Origin: Pelecanus crispus
Taxonomy: Eukaryota; Chordata; Aves; Pelecaniformes; Pelecanidae
NCBI RefSeq assembly: GCF_030463565.1
Contig: NC_134662.1
Coordinates: 2,790,001-2,854,000 of the forward strand
Length of the DNA: 64,000 nt
Direction: 5' to 3'
Shown here: one piece after another, positions 1 through 57,329 of the stretch
How positions within the stretch are numbered: the first letter of the stretch is position 1
Layout: each line of letters starts with the position of its first letter
Made by a program: the position numbers and the translations under genes
The notes under the pieces: model-generated
What the model was told of the DNA's origin: nothing
The model's input: only the letters and a program-made list of their open reading frames with translations
Database searches by the model: none

Positions 1-273
1 TGCAAGGAAAGACTGTGATTTCCAGAGGACTTTAGTGAACACAGATGTCCCAAGGCATCCACGACCATCTGGCTCAGTTTCCTCTGGTCTGTAGGTTCAT
101 ATAGTTCAGTGTTTGTGTGTAAATGAAGGATTCCTTCACATTCTCAAAAGTACTTGTCAGTCCCCAAAAATTCAGTGGTTAATCATCAGAAAACTCGTTC
201 CAAGAAGCCACCAGTATGTCACCCAGTTCTCTCTCTACCTCTTTTATTGTCTTCCATCTCTTTCCTTCTGCAG
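1..273 (+). other. ADAMTS10: ADAMTS10 intron, 3' part
   Basis: Sequence upstream of the first recognisable ADAMTS10 exon. It ends in a pyrimidine-rich tract and the acceptor ctgcag at 268-273. The signal peptide and the first part of the prodomain (about 145 residues by comparison with the roughly 1100-residue human protein) must lie on exons before the window. Nothing else is recognised here. Confidence 0.8.
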
Positions 274-33631
<33,358 letters not shown>

Positions 33632-33899
33632 GGACACAGCGTGACCCCCGTGGGAAAACTGGAAGGCAAAAGCTGCAACGGAGGGCCGCCGAACTGCGCC
33701 CTTCCTCTCCGCACCGGGAATCTCCCCTGGGTCCAACACAGACACTGGTCGTGCTTCCTGTGGGAGCCGGCGTCATCCAAACCTGTCCCCCAAAGACATG
33801 CACCCTTCGCCCTCGAGCTTCACAATGGCAGTTCCCAGTTAAACCACTGCCACCCGCTGCAGACACCATCAAGGCCCAGTGCGACAGGAGCCAGTCGAT

Positions 33900-34334
33900 G
33901 AGCGGTGGGAGAGGGAGAAACTGGGCAGAGCGCGGCAGCAAGGACGTTACTTGAAATTCTGACATTGTTATTTATTAGTAGCAGGCCCAGGTCCTGCAGG
34001 CGCTGAGATGGCCACCGAAGCAGCAGCACTCGCCGCGCTCCTGCCTCGTCCTGTTCCGCGCCCGTTTCCTGAGGGCATGGCGGGGCATCGTGGTCCACAG
34101 TGGGGCGTCCCCAGGGAGGCTGAGCGCACCTGGGGCTGCTGCCTTTCCCTCGGGGATGCCAGGGGAGACGGGGAGGAGGCTTCAGGTGCCACGGGTGACA
34201 AGCGTGGCTCGTGGCTGCTGGGCGATGGACGAAGATGGGCTACTGTGGGGACTGGGGTTGGTGTAGCAATTTTGCTCTCTTGGTTTGCATCCTGTCACCT
34301 TGGGACATGCAGCAGGGGACGGAGAGCAGGTCAC
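33900..34334 (+). repeat. 435-bp duplicated block, copy 1 (in ADAMTS10 3' UTR)
   Basis: Aligned by eye without gaps to 39169-39603, with 8 substitutions (about 98% identity). It begins gagcggtgggagaggg and ends gagagcaggtcac, and includes the AU-rich ttatttatta. The flanks differ on both sides apart from a loosely similar cagtgac word downstream. Confidence 0.95.
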
Positions 34335-35393
34335 TCAGTGAGCAGAGCAGTGACACCAGTTTAACTGGGAGAGGGGGTTATCCAGACTCTCTTAACAGCC
34401 TACTTTGATTGGGGTGCCCCCTGGTTTTCCTTACAGCCCTTGCAACTATTATGACCATTTCTTATTCCAGAAACACCTCGAAGCACAAGCTGAGCTCAGG
34501 GCCGAGGCGTGCTCGGGGTTGCAGTCGCTTAACGGGCGTCAAGGGCGTGCCGGGCTGTAGGAAGCAAAGCAAAGGAGGATGCAGGATGAGAACTGTCTTG
34601 GCCACAGTGTCTCCACTGCCGAGCCAGGACTCGGGACCAGTCTGCCTGATCCTGGCAGGGCCCTCCCCAGGGAAAGCCACGGCCTCCGCAGCTGCGTTGC
34701 CTCCAAAGGTGCTTTACTTCCAAAGGTGCTTAGCCTCTGAAAGGTGCTTTGCCTCCAAAGGCAGCCTTGCCCCTGCCACATGCTGCTGTGGCCTCGGGGT
34801 GCCGGTCCCAGTGCCACCTGCTCCTCTGCCCGCAGGAGACCTCCAGTGATGGGAAAAGAGCAGGCTTGAAATTCCTCCAGGTCACCTCCTGGCCAAGTGC
34901 GGGCCAACACAAGTCTTCTCCATGGTCCACCACAGCCTTGAGGAGGAGACCTGAATTTCAGATCTACAAAGCATGTGCTTTTTGTTATCATTATTGTTAG
35001 TATTGCTATTTCCAGGCCCTTCTGCGTCACAAGGATGGGAAATCTTGTCCCAAGCCATGTTCTGCTCCCCTTGGGGGTCAGCCGTTACGGTGCAGGGAGG
35101 CGGACGGCCCTCTTTCCCCAGAGCAAACCTCTCCGCCCTGCCAGCCCTCCTGTGTTACTCTACCATCTGTATTTTCACCCGCTCATCAGCCGATCGCAGC
35201 TTCTCTGGTGCTCAGCAAATCCCGTTTAGCGGTCGAGCGGGCCTTCATTTGTCTTCCTTCCTGGTGCCATGCTCCGTTCTGACATTTTGGTGAGGGGAGG
35301 GGGGTGTTTTCACCTTTTTATTTAGATATATATAAAACGGAAAATGTTTAACATACTAACTCTGAGGAGGAGCGACGTGTCGGCATGATTTAT

Positions 35394-35399
35394 AATAAA
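35394..35399 (+). terminator. ADAMTS10: polyadenylation signal AATAAA, ADAMTS10
   Basis: AATAAA inside tataataaag, followed about 40 bp later by a T/G-rich stretch (cagtcttgtttct). It is the first canonical signal downstream of the ADAMTS10 stop codon seen on this strand, about 1.76 kb after the stop. Confidence 0.6.
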
Positions 35400-35720
35400 G
35401 GAGTAGCTACGATCCCGGGCGCAGCTTCTGGTCCCAGTCTTGTTTCTCAAGTGGCAAGCCTGGGCTCTGGGCACCACGGCTCCTTGTGCCTCCGCCGAAG
35501 CAGGGGTTTGGGCAGCAGGGGAGGATTTTCCCTCGGGCTGCAGCCCCACTGACTGGAGCAGGTCGGAGAGGTGGGGATTCGCCCAGAGCTGCTGCGTGGC
35601 ACGTAGGAAGAGGCTTCCCCTTGGCAGAGCCCGCACGGGCCGGCTGTGCACCCCAGGGGCACGCAGCCCCTGTTGGTAATGCTGGTTTGGGGTTTTAGGC
35701 GGGGGGTGTTGTCTGAAGAA

Positions 35721-36375
35721 CTACATGTCGGAAACACCGCTGGCGCTTCCCTGAATCCCTTGGGCTGATGCCCGTGGGGATTGACACAAAGGTTTGCGCC
35801 ATGTCTCGTGGCTCTGGAGAACCAGAGGACAGACTCTTTAGTAGGGCCTAAACCAGGGACAGGACAAGGAGGAATGGTTTTGAACTAAAAGAGGGGAGAT
35901 TCAGATTAGATCTAAGGCAGAAATGTTTTATGATGAGTGCAGCGAAACACTGGCACAGGTTGCCCAGAGCGGTGGTGGATGCCCCATCCCTGGAAACATT
36001 CCAGGCCAGGTTGGACGGGGCTCTGAGCAACCTGCTCTAGTGGAAGATGTCCCTGCTCACAGGGGTTGGACTAGGTGACCTGTGGAGGTCCCTTCCAACC
36101 CACAGCGTTCCATGAGCCTACGAGGCTACGATTCTAACGTGGCTATGCATGACCGAGCTGGTATTCAGAAGAGGAGAGAGGCAGTTTCAAAAGCTGAGGC
36201 CCCTGACCTGTTCTTGCATGCTAGGCCTCGACAAAGTGTGGCCCCCGCTTGTTGCAGCTGTTCCCCCCAGTGCTGCCCAGAAAGTCTCACAAGGCAAAGG
36301 TTAGGAGAAGTTTATTTGAGGGAGAGAGATCTCAGGAATGCCTTGATCCTGTGTCTTCTGCAAACTCTGCTGGTG
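35721..36375 (+). repeat. duplicated segment, copy B, split by a CR1
   Basis: Homologous to 30203-30575. Homology breaks at 35823 (gagaacc) and resumes at 36140 (tggctatgc); the inserted piece is the CR1 at 35824-36139. Two further short matches to ADAMTS10 introns follow in the same order: 36379-36475 with 31262-31345, and 36480-36535 with about 32463-32510. Confidence 0.8.
35824..36139 (+). mobile_element. CR1 LINE 3' fragment
   Basis: Sense CR1 3' end: tagtagggcctaaaccaggg, ggttttgaactaaaagaggg, ggcacaggttgcccagagc, ggatgccccatccctgga and ggtcccttccaaccca, ending cgattctaac. Its edges are defined by interruption of the flanking duplicated segment, so they are unusually well placed. Confidence 0.93.
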
Positions 36376-36399
36376 AGGAACGTGCCCAGCACAGGGTGT

Positions 36400-36897
36400 C
36401 TATTTGCCACGGATTGTCTCTGCAGCGTGACCTCCCCCCGGCACTGCCGTGCGAGGTGCACTCTGGAAAGGGCAGGGGAGATACCCTATGAATATCTGGG
36501 GGCAGCAGGGCAGTGCAGGATGGGGAGGAAGAGCCCAAGCAGCACTTGAAGCTCCGCCATGTTTCAAGGGAGAACGATGGATGGCTGGGAGGCACGCGCA
36601 GGCCGGCTGCGCTGAGGCCTCGGCTTCCCGCCCGCAGCATACCTGTCCGCTGCCGAGGACGGGTGACCAGACCCCCTCGGCGTGATGGGCTCCCTTCGTC
36701 GAGCATAGCCTGGGAGCAGCGTGGCAGTACCCGGCTAGGTCTGCTGGAACTGGATCGACCTCCATGGGCTCCTCCAGATACTCCAGGGGGTCAACTTCCA
36801 TGGGCTCCTCCCGATCCTCCAGCAGGTCGACCGCCATGGGCTCCTCCTGATCCTCCAGCGGGTCGACCTCCATTGGCTCTGTGCCATCATCTGCCAT
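36400..36897 (-). CDS. hypothetical protein with acidic PMEVD repeats (165 codons)
   Basis: Unrecognised minus-strand ORF. The ATG at 36897-36895 has a strong context (ccaaaATGG). Residues 7-50 form four 12-residue units of the type EPMEVDPLEDQE, EPMAVDLLEDRE, EPMEVDPLEYLE and EPMEVDPV. A stretch with APRLCSTKGAHHAEG follows (about residues 58-72), then a Cys/Pro/Ala-rich tail. Upstream on the same strand are a TATA-like CCATAAAAAG (37124-37115) and a CRE-like TGATGTCA (37166-37159). The last part of the frame crosses sequence resembling ADAMTS10 introns, so the original C-terminus may have been replaced and this may be a broken copy. No function can be assigned. A chance ORF is the alternative, but repeat, Kozak and promoter together argue against it. 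Confidence 0.4.
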   Translation of the reverse strand: MADDGTEPMEVDPLEDQEEPMAVDLLEDREEPMEVDPLEYLEEPMEVDPVPADLAGYCHAAPRLCSTKGAHHAEGVWSPVLGSGQVCCGREAEASAQPACACLPAIHRSPLKHGGASSAAWALPPHPALPCCPQIFIGYLPCPFQSAPRTAVPGGGHAAETIRGK

Positions 36898-36899
36898 TT

Positions 36900-38950
36900 T
36901 GGATCGCCAACCAAAGAGTTTCCACGTGTCCTCTTTGATTTGGCAGCTCTTGGAGTTGCCCTGAGACAGCGTTTGGCAGCTTCGTTGGGCGTTGGGCTGC
37001 AGCACCCTGAAGCTGGCAATCGTTGCCTAAGGCTTCCCCACTCCTGTCCTTCTCTGCTTGCTGGTGCTGCAGGCGCAAGCAGCTCAGCGAGTGGTGGCCA
37101 GCGGGTAGGGCTGCCTTTTTATGGGGCAGGGGACAATGGGCAGTGAGGAGGTGGTCTGTGACATCACGCGGCCATTGTGACGGCGGCCCAAGCGCACGGC
37201 TGACCGTGGGTCCCTTGGCTGTCAGGTGCCTGGCCTGAAAGAGGACCTGCCTGGCAAGAGTGGGGTGCCCAGGGCTGAGGTGCTCTGCCCCTTCCCAGTC
37301 CCACCCTGGTGGCACCCACTCTCCACACCTCCCGCCGCCCCGCGCGTGCTTGGGGAGCAACAGCTGCCCCGGTCAGCACAAGGCGAAGCAGCCCCCGGCT
37401 CTGACGCGGCCAATTTCCTTCTGCGGCCATGGCTGCCTGGGATCAGAGCAAACCCTGACAGCCCTTGTGGCTCTCAGCCTGCTGGTGGGCTGCCCCAAGC
37501 CTGGCATTTGCAGAATTGGCCAGAAATTCCAGATCAGACCCCGCTGGCTGGCAATATCCTCTCTCATCCAGCCCCGGCAATGGTGGGAGGCAAACAAGCA
37601 AAACCAGAAGTGGTTATGGTCTCTCTGTGTGTAAAGCAGCCAAGTCAGACATTTCCTTTCCCTGGAAACATCCCTGCTTTCCCCACACTCGCGTACATCT
37701 TGGACTCCAGACCTCTCTGATACCCAAGAAGGAGGGGTGTCCTGCCAGGGCCATGGGGCTGGATGGCTGCCCACCCTCTCGCTCACTGCGCACCCGACCG
37801 GGCCGCCGGCAGGACGGCTAGAGGGGAGCGCAGACCCGGGGTGGGCTGTGCAGCAGCTGAGCGCTCCCGGGCACGGACAGCCCTTGCTCCGCGCGCATGT
37901 GGGGCCGGCACGGACTTGCTGCAGCAGTGGCAGGCTGAGCCCCACGGGGGCCGGCTCCCAAGTCCGTGGGCTCTGCCACCGCCATGCTGGGGCAGCGGAG
38001 GGGCCATCTCAGGACGGCAGGTCTGCAGGGGACAGTCAGGCCGCGGCGGTGCACAACCCTGCTCAGGCCTCGGCTTCCTGCCGCAGCCTGCTCTCAGGGA
38101 CTGGAAGACTTAATGCCTCCAACATTGTGGAGAGGCAAGTTAAGGCCTGCAAAGAGACAAGTGAAGGTCTCCGTAGTGACTGGGGACTGCACAGCACCAC
38201 GGGTGAGCAGCCGATTGGTGCGGAGCTGGCACCAGCCCAGAGGCTGTGGGAGGACTCGTAGTTCCACCCTCTGATGGCCAAAGGCGGAGTTCACTTGAGG
38301 AAGGGGCTCACTACCACCCGAAAGACCCCCGAAAGATCCCCCCAGGCGGCGCCTGCGCAGAAGATGGAGAACATTCTGGAGCAAGCCTCAAGAGGGGCGG
38401 GACTAGAGGCTTGGCCTATCAAAGACACAACCCCGAGGAGCCACGTGTGCACCCCCACCATGGGAGGACCCCGCGCTGCCACCACCCCTGCTCCCGGCCG
38501 GCCTCCCCATCCGCTGCCGGCACAGCCGGAGGCCCTGCGCTCCGGGAGCAGCGCGCCCACTGCCGGGGGGCTGCCGCGTTTATCGTCGACATCGCGGCAT
38601 ACAAGGGTGGTGATATCTCTCTCTCTCTCTCCCCTCTTTTGACCTTTCCCTTTCCTTTTGTAAGCATGTGGATTGGAACCCATGGTGCTTTCCTGGTCTG
38701 GCTTGCCTCCTTATTCACATAAACCGTTGACCAAGTCTGAGACTAAGATTAGACCTAGCCGCAGCTAGACCCTTCCCTGGAGAGGCGTTTAGAAAGCAAG
38801 GGGTTCTATTCTGAACCTCGTGACTCAACAGGAGGGTGCCCCTTATCCCCGGCATATTGTGGTGCTTTCCAAGTTCAGGTTGGTGTTTACTGTCAATAAA
38901 GCGTTCAATTGGTCGTTTGGTGTCGTTGTACCTTAATTTAGCGCAAGGGA
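36900..38950 (+). other. intergenic, no gene recognised on +
   Basis: GC-rich sequence holding the minus-strand promoter and leader (36898-37185). A short match between 36600-36635 and 38050-38085 (core aggcctcggcttcc) was seen. At about 38600-38950 there is a CT run followed by pyrimidine-rich sequence and AATAAA at 38895-38900, which recalls a solo LTR, but ends and target duplications could not be established. Open frames on + lack repeats, promoters or known motifs. Confidence 0.4.
37085..37185 (-). promoter_or_regulatory. candidate TATA/CRE promoter of the minus-strand ORF
   Basis: Read on the minus strand, in order: a CGTCA half-site (37182-37178), TGATGTCA (37166-37159, one base from a full CRE), two CCATTGT SOX-type words, and CCATAAAAAG (37124-37115) as a TATA box. 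Transcription would start near 37090, leaving a leader of about 190 bases before the ATG at 36897. Spacing is typical of a TATA promoter. CRE plus TATA is common in spermatid genes, but tissue is inference. Confidence 0.45.
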
Positions 38951-39169
38951 ATCAGAGAACCTCCACGGTCCTCTCTGGACAGTCCTGTTTGGGTTGTGAC
39001 ACCTACCTGTTCTCTTTGCCCCTCTTGGCTGCTTTCTGCTGGGGGCTGACCGCTGCCAAGGAGCTGGGCCTATGCTGACAGAGTCTCGGGGGGGGCCGGG
39101 ACCGCTCAGCGCGACGGGCTCTCTTCTTCACACATAGCCTGGGATCAGCGTTGCGGTACCGTCGCAAGG
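38949..39169 (-). pseudogene. partial copy of the minus-strand ORF family, basic tail
   Basis: Minus-strand frame with no start codon of its own, open from 39168 to a TAA near 38936. It includes RYRNADPRLCVKKRARRAER, then a Ser/Pro/Arg-rich tail ending near FSDSLALN. About 66 bp (39160-39095) align without gaps to 36735-36670, where the first copy reads GYCHAAPRLCSTKGAHHAEG. Here basic residues are kept, whereas the first copy has Gly, Cys and His at several of those positions. The frame is cut at 39169, exactly where the duplicated ADAMTS10 UTR block starts. A remnant C-terminal exon or broken copy is the best reading. Confidence 0.35.
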
Positions 39170-39603
39170 AGCGGTGGGAGAGGGAGAAGCTGGGCAGAGC
39201 GCGGCAGCAAGGACGTTACTTGAAATTCTGACATTGTTATTTATTAGTAGCAGGCCCAGGTCCTGCAGGCGCCGAGACGGCCACCGAAGCAGCAGCACTC
39301 GCCGCGCTCCTGCCTCGTCCTGTTCCGCGCCCATTTCCTGAGAGCATGGCGCGGCATCGTGGTCCGCAGTGGGGCGTCCCCAGGGAGGCTGAGCGCACCT
39401 GGGGCTGCTGCCTTTCCCTCGGGGATGCCAGGGGAGATGGGGAGGAGGCTTCAGGTGCCACGGGTGACAAGCGTGGCTCGTGGCTGCTGGGCGATGGACG
39501 AAGATGGGCTACTGTGGGGACTGGGGTTGGTGTAGCAATTTTGCTCTCTTGGTTTGCATCCTGTCACCTTGGGACATGCAGCAGGGGACGGAGAGCAGGT
39601 CAC
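39169..39603 (+). repeat. 435-bp duplicated block, copy 2 (upstream of MYO1F)
   Basis: Near-identical copy of 33900-34334 in the same orientation, 8 differences over 435 positions. It ends about 300 bp before the MYO1F start codon and carries the same ttatttatta word (39237-39246). Whether it is transcribed as part of anything is unknown. Confidence 0.95.
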
Positions 39604-39739
39604 CTGCTTACCCAGGTCAGTGACCCCTGGCACCAGCAGCATCTGTCCTCAGGAGATGTGGGGTCACCCTGGCAAGGCCACCCCGAGGTCCCCCTGTGGC
39701 AGCAGAGAGCCGCCCTCATCCTCCCCACCCCCGGCAAAC

Positions 39740-39895
39740 AGGCCCAAAATGAGGAAGTGGGAGGAGGAAAAAAAATTTAGTTGCTGTTCATAGTTGCGTC
39801 AGAAACAGAAAAGCAAAGGACTTCGAGATGGACCTGTGCCCTCGGTGACAGGAGCCCCTAGTGCCCCATCCCCGGGGGCAAGACGCAGGGATACC
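39740..39895 (+). promoter_or_regulatory. MYO1F: MYO1F proximal promoter / 5' UTR with PU.1-type site
   Basis: aaaatgaggaagtgg at 39746-39760 is an excellent match to the PU.1 (SPI1) ETS motif, and a second gaggaa lies at 39764-39769. There is no TATA box at a typical distance, as in many myeloid promoters. MYO1F is expressed mainly in leukocytes, where PU.1 is the main ETS regulator. The transcription start is not visible from sequence; it is expected shortly after the ETS sites. Confidence 0.55.
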
Positions 39896-54615
<14,720 letters not shown>

Positions 54616-55010
54616 GCCGGGCGCAGCAGCCGCATGGCCGGAGGCAAGGAGCAGGTCGCCGTCCTCCCACCCTACCTCTGCTGAGACTGTGCCGAAGGGG
54701 CCGGTGGTGGCTCCGCGGCGTTTCCCCACCGACGCTGGCGCTGAGCGAGCGCTTGCTCGCGAGCCCCCCGGCCTGTGCTGGCTGCCGCGCTGTGCCGGTG
54801 CCAACCACTGAATCCCACAGCTGCTTCTGACGGTGGCATCCCTGCAGCAAGGACCGGCTCTTTGCTGCTTGTTTGTGTGCTGGAACTGCTGCAGTTGTTC
54901 CATGGAATAACTAGAATAATTGTCATAATTATAACAAAGTTAGAATTTTGTTAAAATTGTTAAATACAACAAAGGTACTTGTTAAATAAAAAAATATAAA
55001 AGAATATAAA
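54616..55010 (+). other. MYO1F: MYO1F 3' UTR with AATAAA at 54985-54990
   Basis: Short 3' UTR that turns strongly A/T-rich after 54900. AATAAA at 54985-54990 is the likely polyadenylation signal. Several further ataaa/tataaa words follow up to about 55020, so cleavage may be heterogeneous. Confidence 0.7.
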
Positions 55011-56340
55011 AGAATATAATTGCTGATAATTATTGTAAATAATCACTCAGCAAATATGAGTCTGACTCAGAAATTGAGCCCAGAGTTTGTGTTTCACCCT
55101 GATGCTGGCCTGTGGCTCCCGCTGGCCCCGTGACAAGAGCCCTACACCCACGTGTCCCCACGTGGGGATGTGGGCAGACACATGTCAGAGGCAGCCCTGT
55201 CCCCCCCATGTGGAACCCTCCAGAAGATGCCGAATACAGAAACCAACTCCCCCAGGAACCCGGCTCAGGCATCTCCGCATCCCAGCGTGACTCTGGACCG
55301 CCTGGAAGGGCCAGCCGGGAGCTGCCGGGGCAGCGGCGAGGCAAAGCAGGGCAACGCGGCGCAGCAGGACCGGGGCGCCATCACCATTCCCTGATTTCTT
55401 ACGGGAAAAGCTGCGAGGACCGCTTAGCCAAAACCCACCGAGCTGTAGCAGCTTTTCCTGGTGGTGGTCAGAGGGCTGCTGGGGCCCCCCTGGTTTGCAG
55501 GGCGGGGGTCTCGTCCGTGGGGGGCCAGGGTCGATGCGTGGGGTGGAAATTGCCGTCCTCAGCTGCAGCGGCCCTGGGATCCAGGGGACCCTCTCTGCCC
55601 CGACGCCCCCAGGACAGCGGGACAGCCGGGGCTGGGAGGGGGGGTCTTGGGTGGGGGCTGAGTCCAGCCTGGGGTTGTTCCAGGCGTTTTGCAGCAGGGA
55701 GAGGGACCAACAGTGCCGACATGTCGGGGATCGTCCCTGCCTGCCCCCCGCTCCCGCTCCCGTCGGCAGGCCCTGCGCAGGGGACGGAGGAAGTGACGAC
55801 AGCCCGCTCCCGCGCCGCCCTGCCTCAGCCTCACCTCCCAGCCCTCCTCTTCCTCCCTCCTGCAGCCCCCAGCGGGGCTGCCCCCCCGGCAGGCAGGCCC
55901 GCTGCCCCAGAGACGGGGGGCTCTAGAGGGGACCCTCTTTCCTCCAGGTGGGGATGGCACCGGGCAGGAGGCTGCTGGGACGTGAAGTCCTCCATGGCCC
56001 CACGCTGCAAAAGGCGGTGGGGCCTCCCCATTAGGGGTGTTCACAACCCCCGCGGTGTGATCAACCCCTCGGCATGATTTTTCCTGTAAATCACAGGTTT
56101 TTAGGAGGGTTTGCACTGCAGAGCTTGGCGGGGAGAAGCAGGCAGAGCCTCTGTTTTTATTTGAATGAAACAAATTGGCTTTGGAAACTCTGGGGATTTA
56201 GGAAACTCCTTCCTGCTCCTTCCAGCCCTTCCTTGGGGCTGGGGTGTGGGGGGCAGCACCCCGGCAGTGGGTGCTGTGCAGGTGGGATGCTCCCACTCAG
56301 CCCTGCCGGCAGGCGGGAGCTGGGCCAGCTCAGGCACTCA
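55010..56340 (+). other. MYO1F-ZNF414 intergenic, no gene recognised
   Basis: GC-rich spacer with long open frames on both strands, caused by the lack of A/T rather than by coding. No splice-linked family similarity, RNA gene or interspersed repeat was recognised. Confidence 0.5.
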
Positions 56341-57328
56341 CTGGGGTGCTCCGAGGGGCTCCGGGTGCTCTGAGGGGCTCCGAGGGGCTCCAGGGGCTCC
56401 GAGGGGCTTGGGAGTCTCCGAGGGCCTCCAGTTGCTCTGAGGGTCCTGGGAGGCTCCAAGGGGCTTGGGCTGCTCTTAGGGACCACGCGTGATCTGATGG
56501 GCTCAGGATGCTCCAAGGAATCCAGAGCCCTCCAAGGAACTTGGGGTGCTCAGAGGGCTCTGGGGTGCTCTAAGGGGTCCAGGGTGCTCTGAGGGGCTTG
56601 GGGAGCTCCAAAAGGCTTGGGGTGCCCTGGGATGCTCTAAGGGGTCCAGGGCTTCCCAAGGGGCTCAGGGTGCTGCGAGGGCCCAGGATGCTCCGAGGCC
56701 CCTGGGATGTTCCAAGGCCCCTGGGATGCTCTGAGGGCTCAGGATGCTCCAAGGGCCTGGGATGCTCCGAGGCCCCTGGGATGCTCCGAGGCCCCTGGGA
56801 TGCTCTGAGGGCCCGGGATGCTCCGAGGGCCTGGGATGCTCTGAGGCCCCTGGGATGCTCTGAGGCCCCTGGGATGCTCCGAGGGCCCGGGATGCTCCGA
56901 GGGCCCGGGATGCTCCGAGGGCCCTGGGATGTTCTGAGGCCCCTGGGATGCTCCAAGGGCCCGGGATGCTCCAAGGCCCCCAGGATGCTCTGAGGCCCCT
57001 GGGATGCTCTGAGGGCCTGGGATGCTCCAAGGGCCCGGGATGTACCAAGGCCCCCAGGATGCTCCGAGGGCCCAGGATGCTCCGAGGCCCCTGCAATGCT
57101 CCAAGCCCCCAGGATGTACCAAGGCCCCCGGGATGGTCCAAGCCCCCCGGGATGCTCCGAGGCCCCGGGATGCTCCAAGCCCCCAGGATGCTCCCAGCCC
57201 CCCGGGATGCTCCAAGGCCCCCGGGATGCTCCAAACCCCCCGGGATGCTCCAAGCCCCCCGGGATGCTCCAAACCCCCCGGGATGCTCCAAGCCCCCCGG
57301 GATGCTCCGAGGCCCCGGGATGCTCCAG
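56341..57328 (+). repeat. GC-rich 18/19-bp minisatellite (about 1 kb)
   Basis: Tandem array of variants of gaggcccctgggatgctcc (19 bp) and gagggcccgggatgctcc (18 bp). Early units (56341-56700) are looser and G-rich; the last 200 bp are C-rich (caagccccccgggatgctcc, 20 bp). It ends at the edge of the ZNF414 CpG island. Minus-strand frames of nearly 400-430 codons through it are repeat artefacts. Confidence 0.93.
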
Positions 57329-57329
57329 C

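Larger units (their letters stand above)
33632..35420 (+). other. ADAMTS10: ADAMTS10 3' UTR (predicted extent)
   Basis: Runs from the stop codon to just past the first good polyadenylation signal. It contains an AU-rich element, ttatttatta (33968-33977), a candidate mRNA-stability site. A run of short repeats around ccaaaggtgcttt lies at about 34699-34762. The block 33900-34334 is present again at 39169-39603 with 8 differences. The extent is inferred; an earlier polyadenylation site cannot be excluded. Confidence 0.6.

Noticed and set aside
37170-37215. Similarity of ccattgtgacgg...cacggctgacc to 32393-32426 in an ADAMTS10 intron
   Set aside because: About 34 bp look related, but the order is not collinear with the other duplicated blocks, so it was not added to the duplication.
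55112-56077. Plus-strand 321-codon frame between MYO1F and ZNF414
   Set aside because: GC-driven openness, low-complexity Pro/Gly/Ala/Arg composition, no recognisable domain or promoter.
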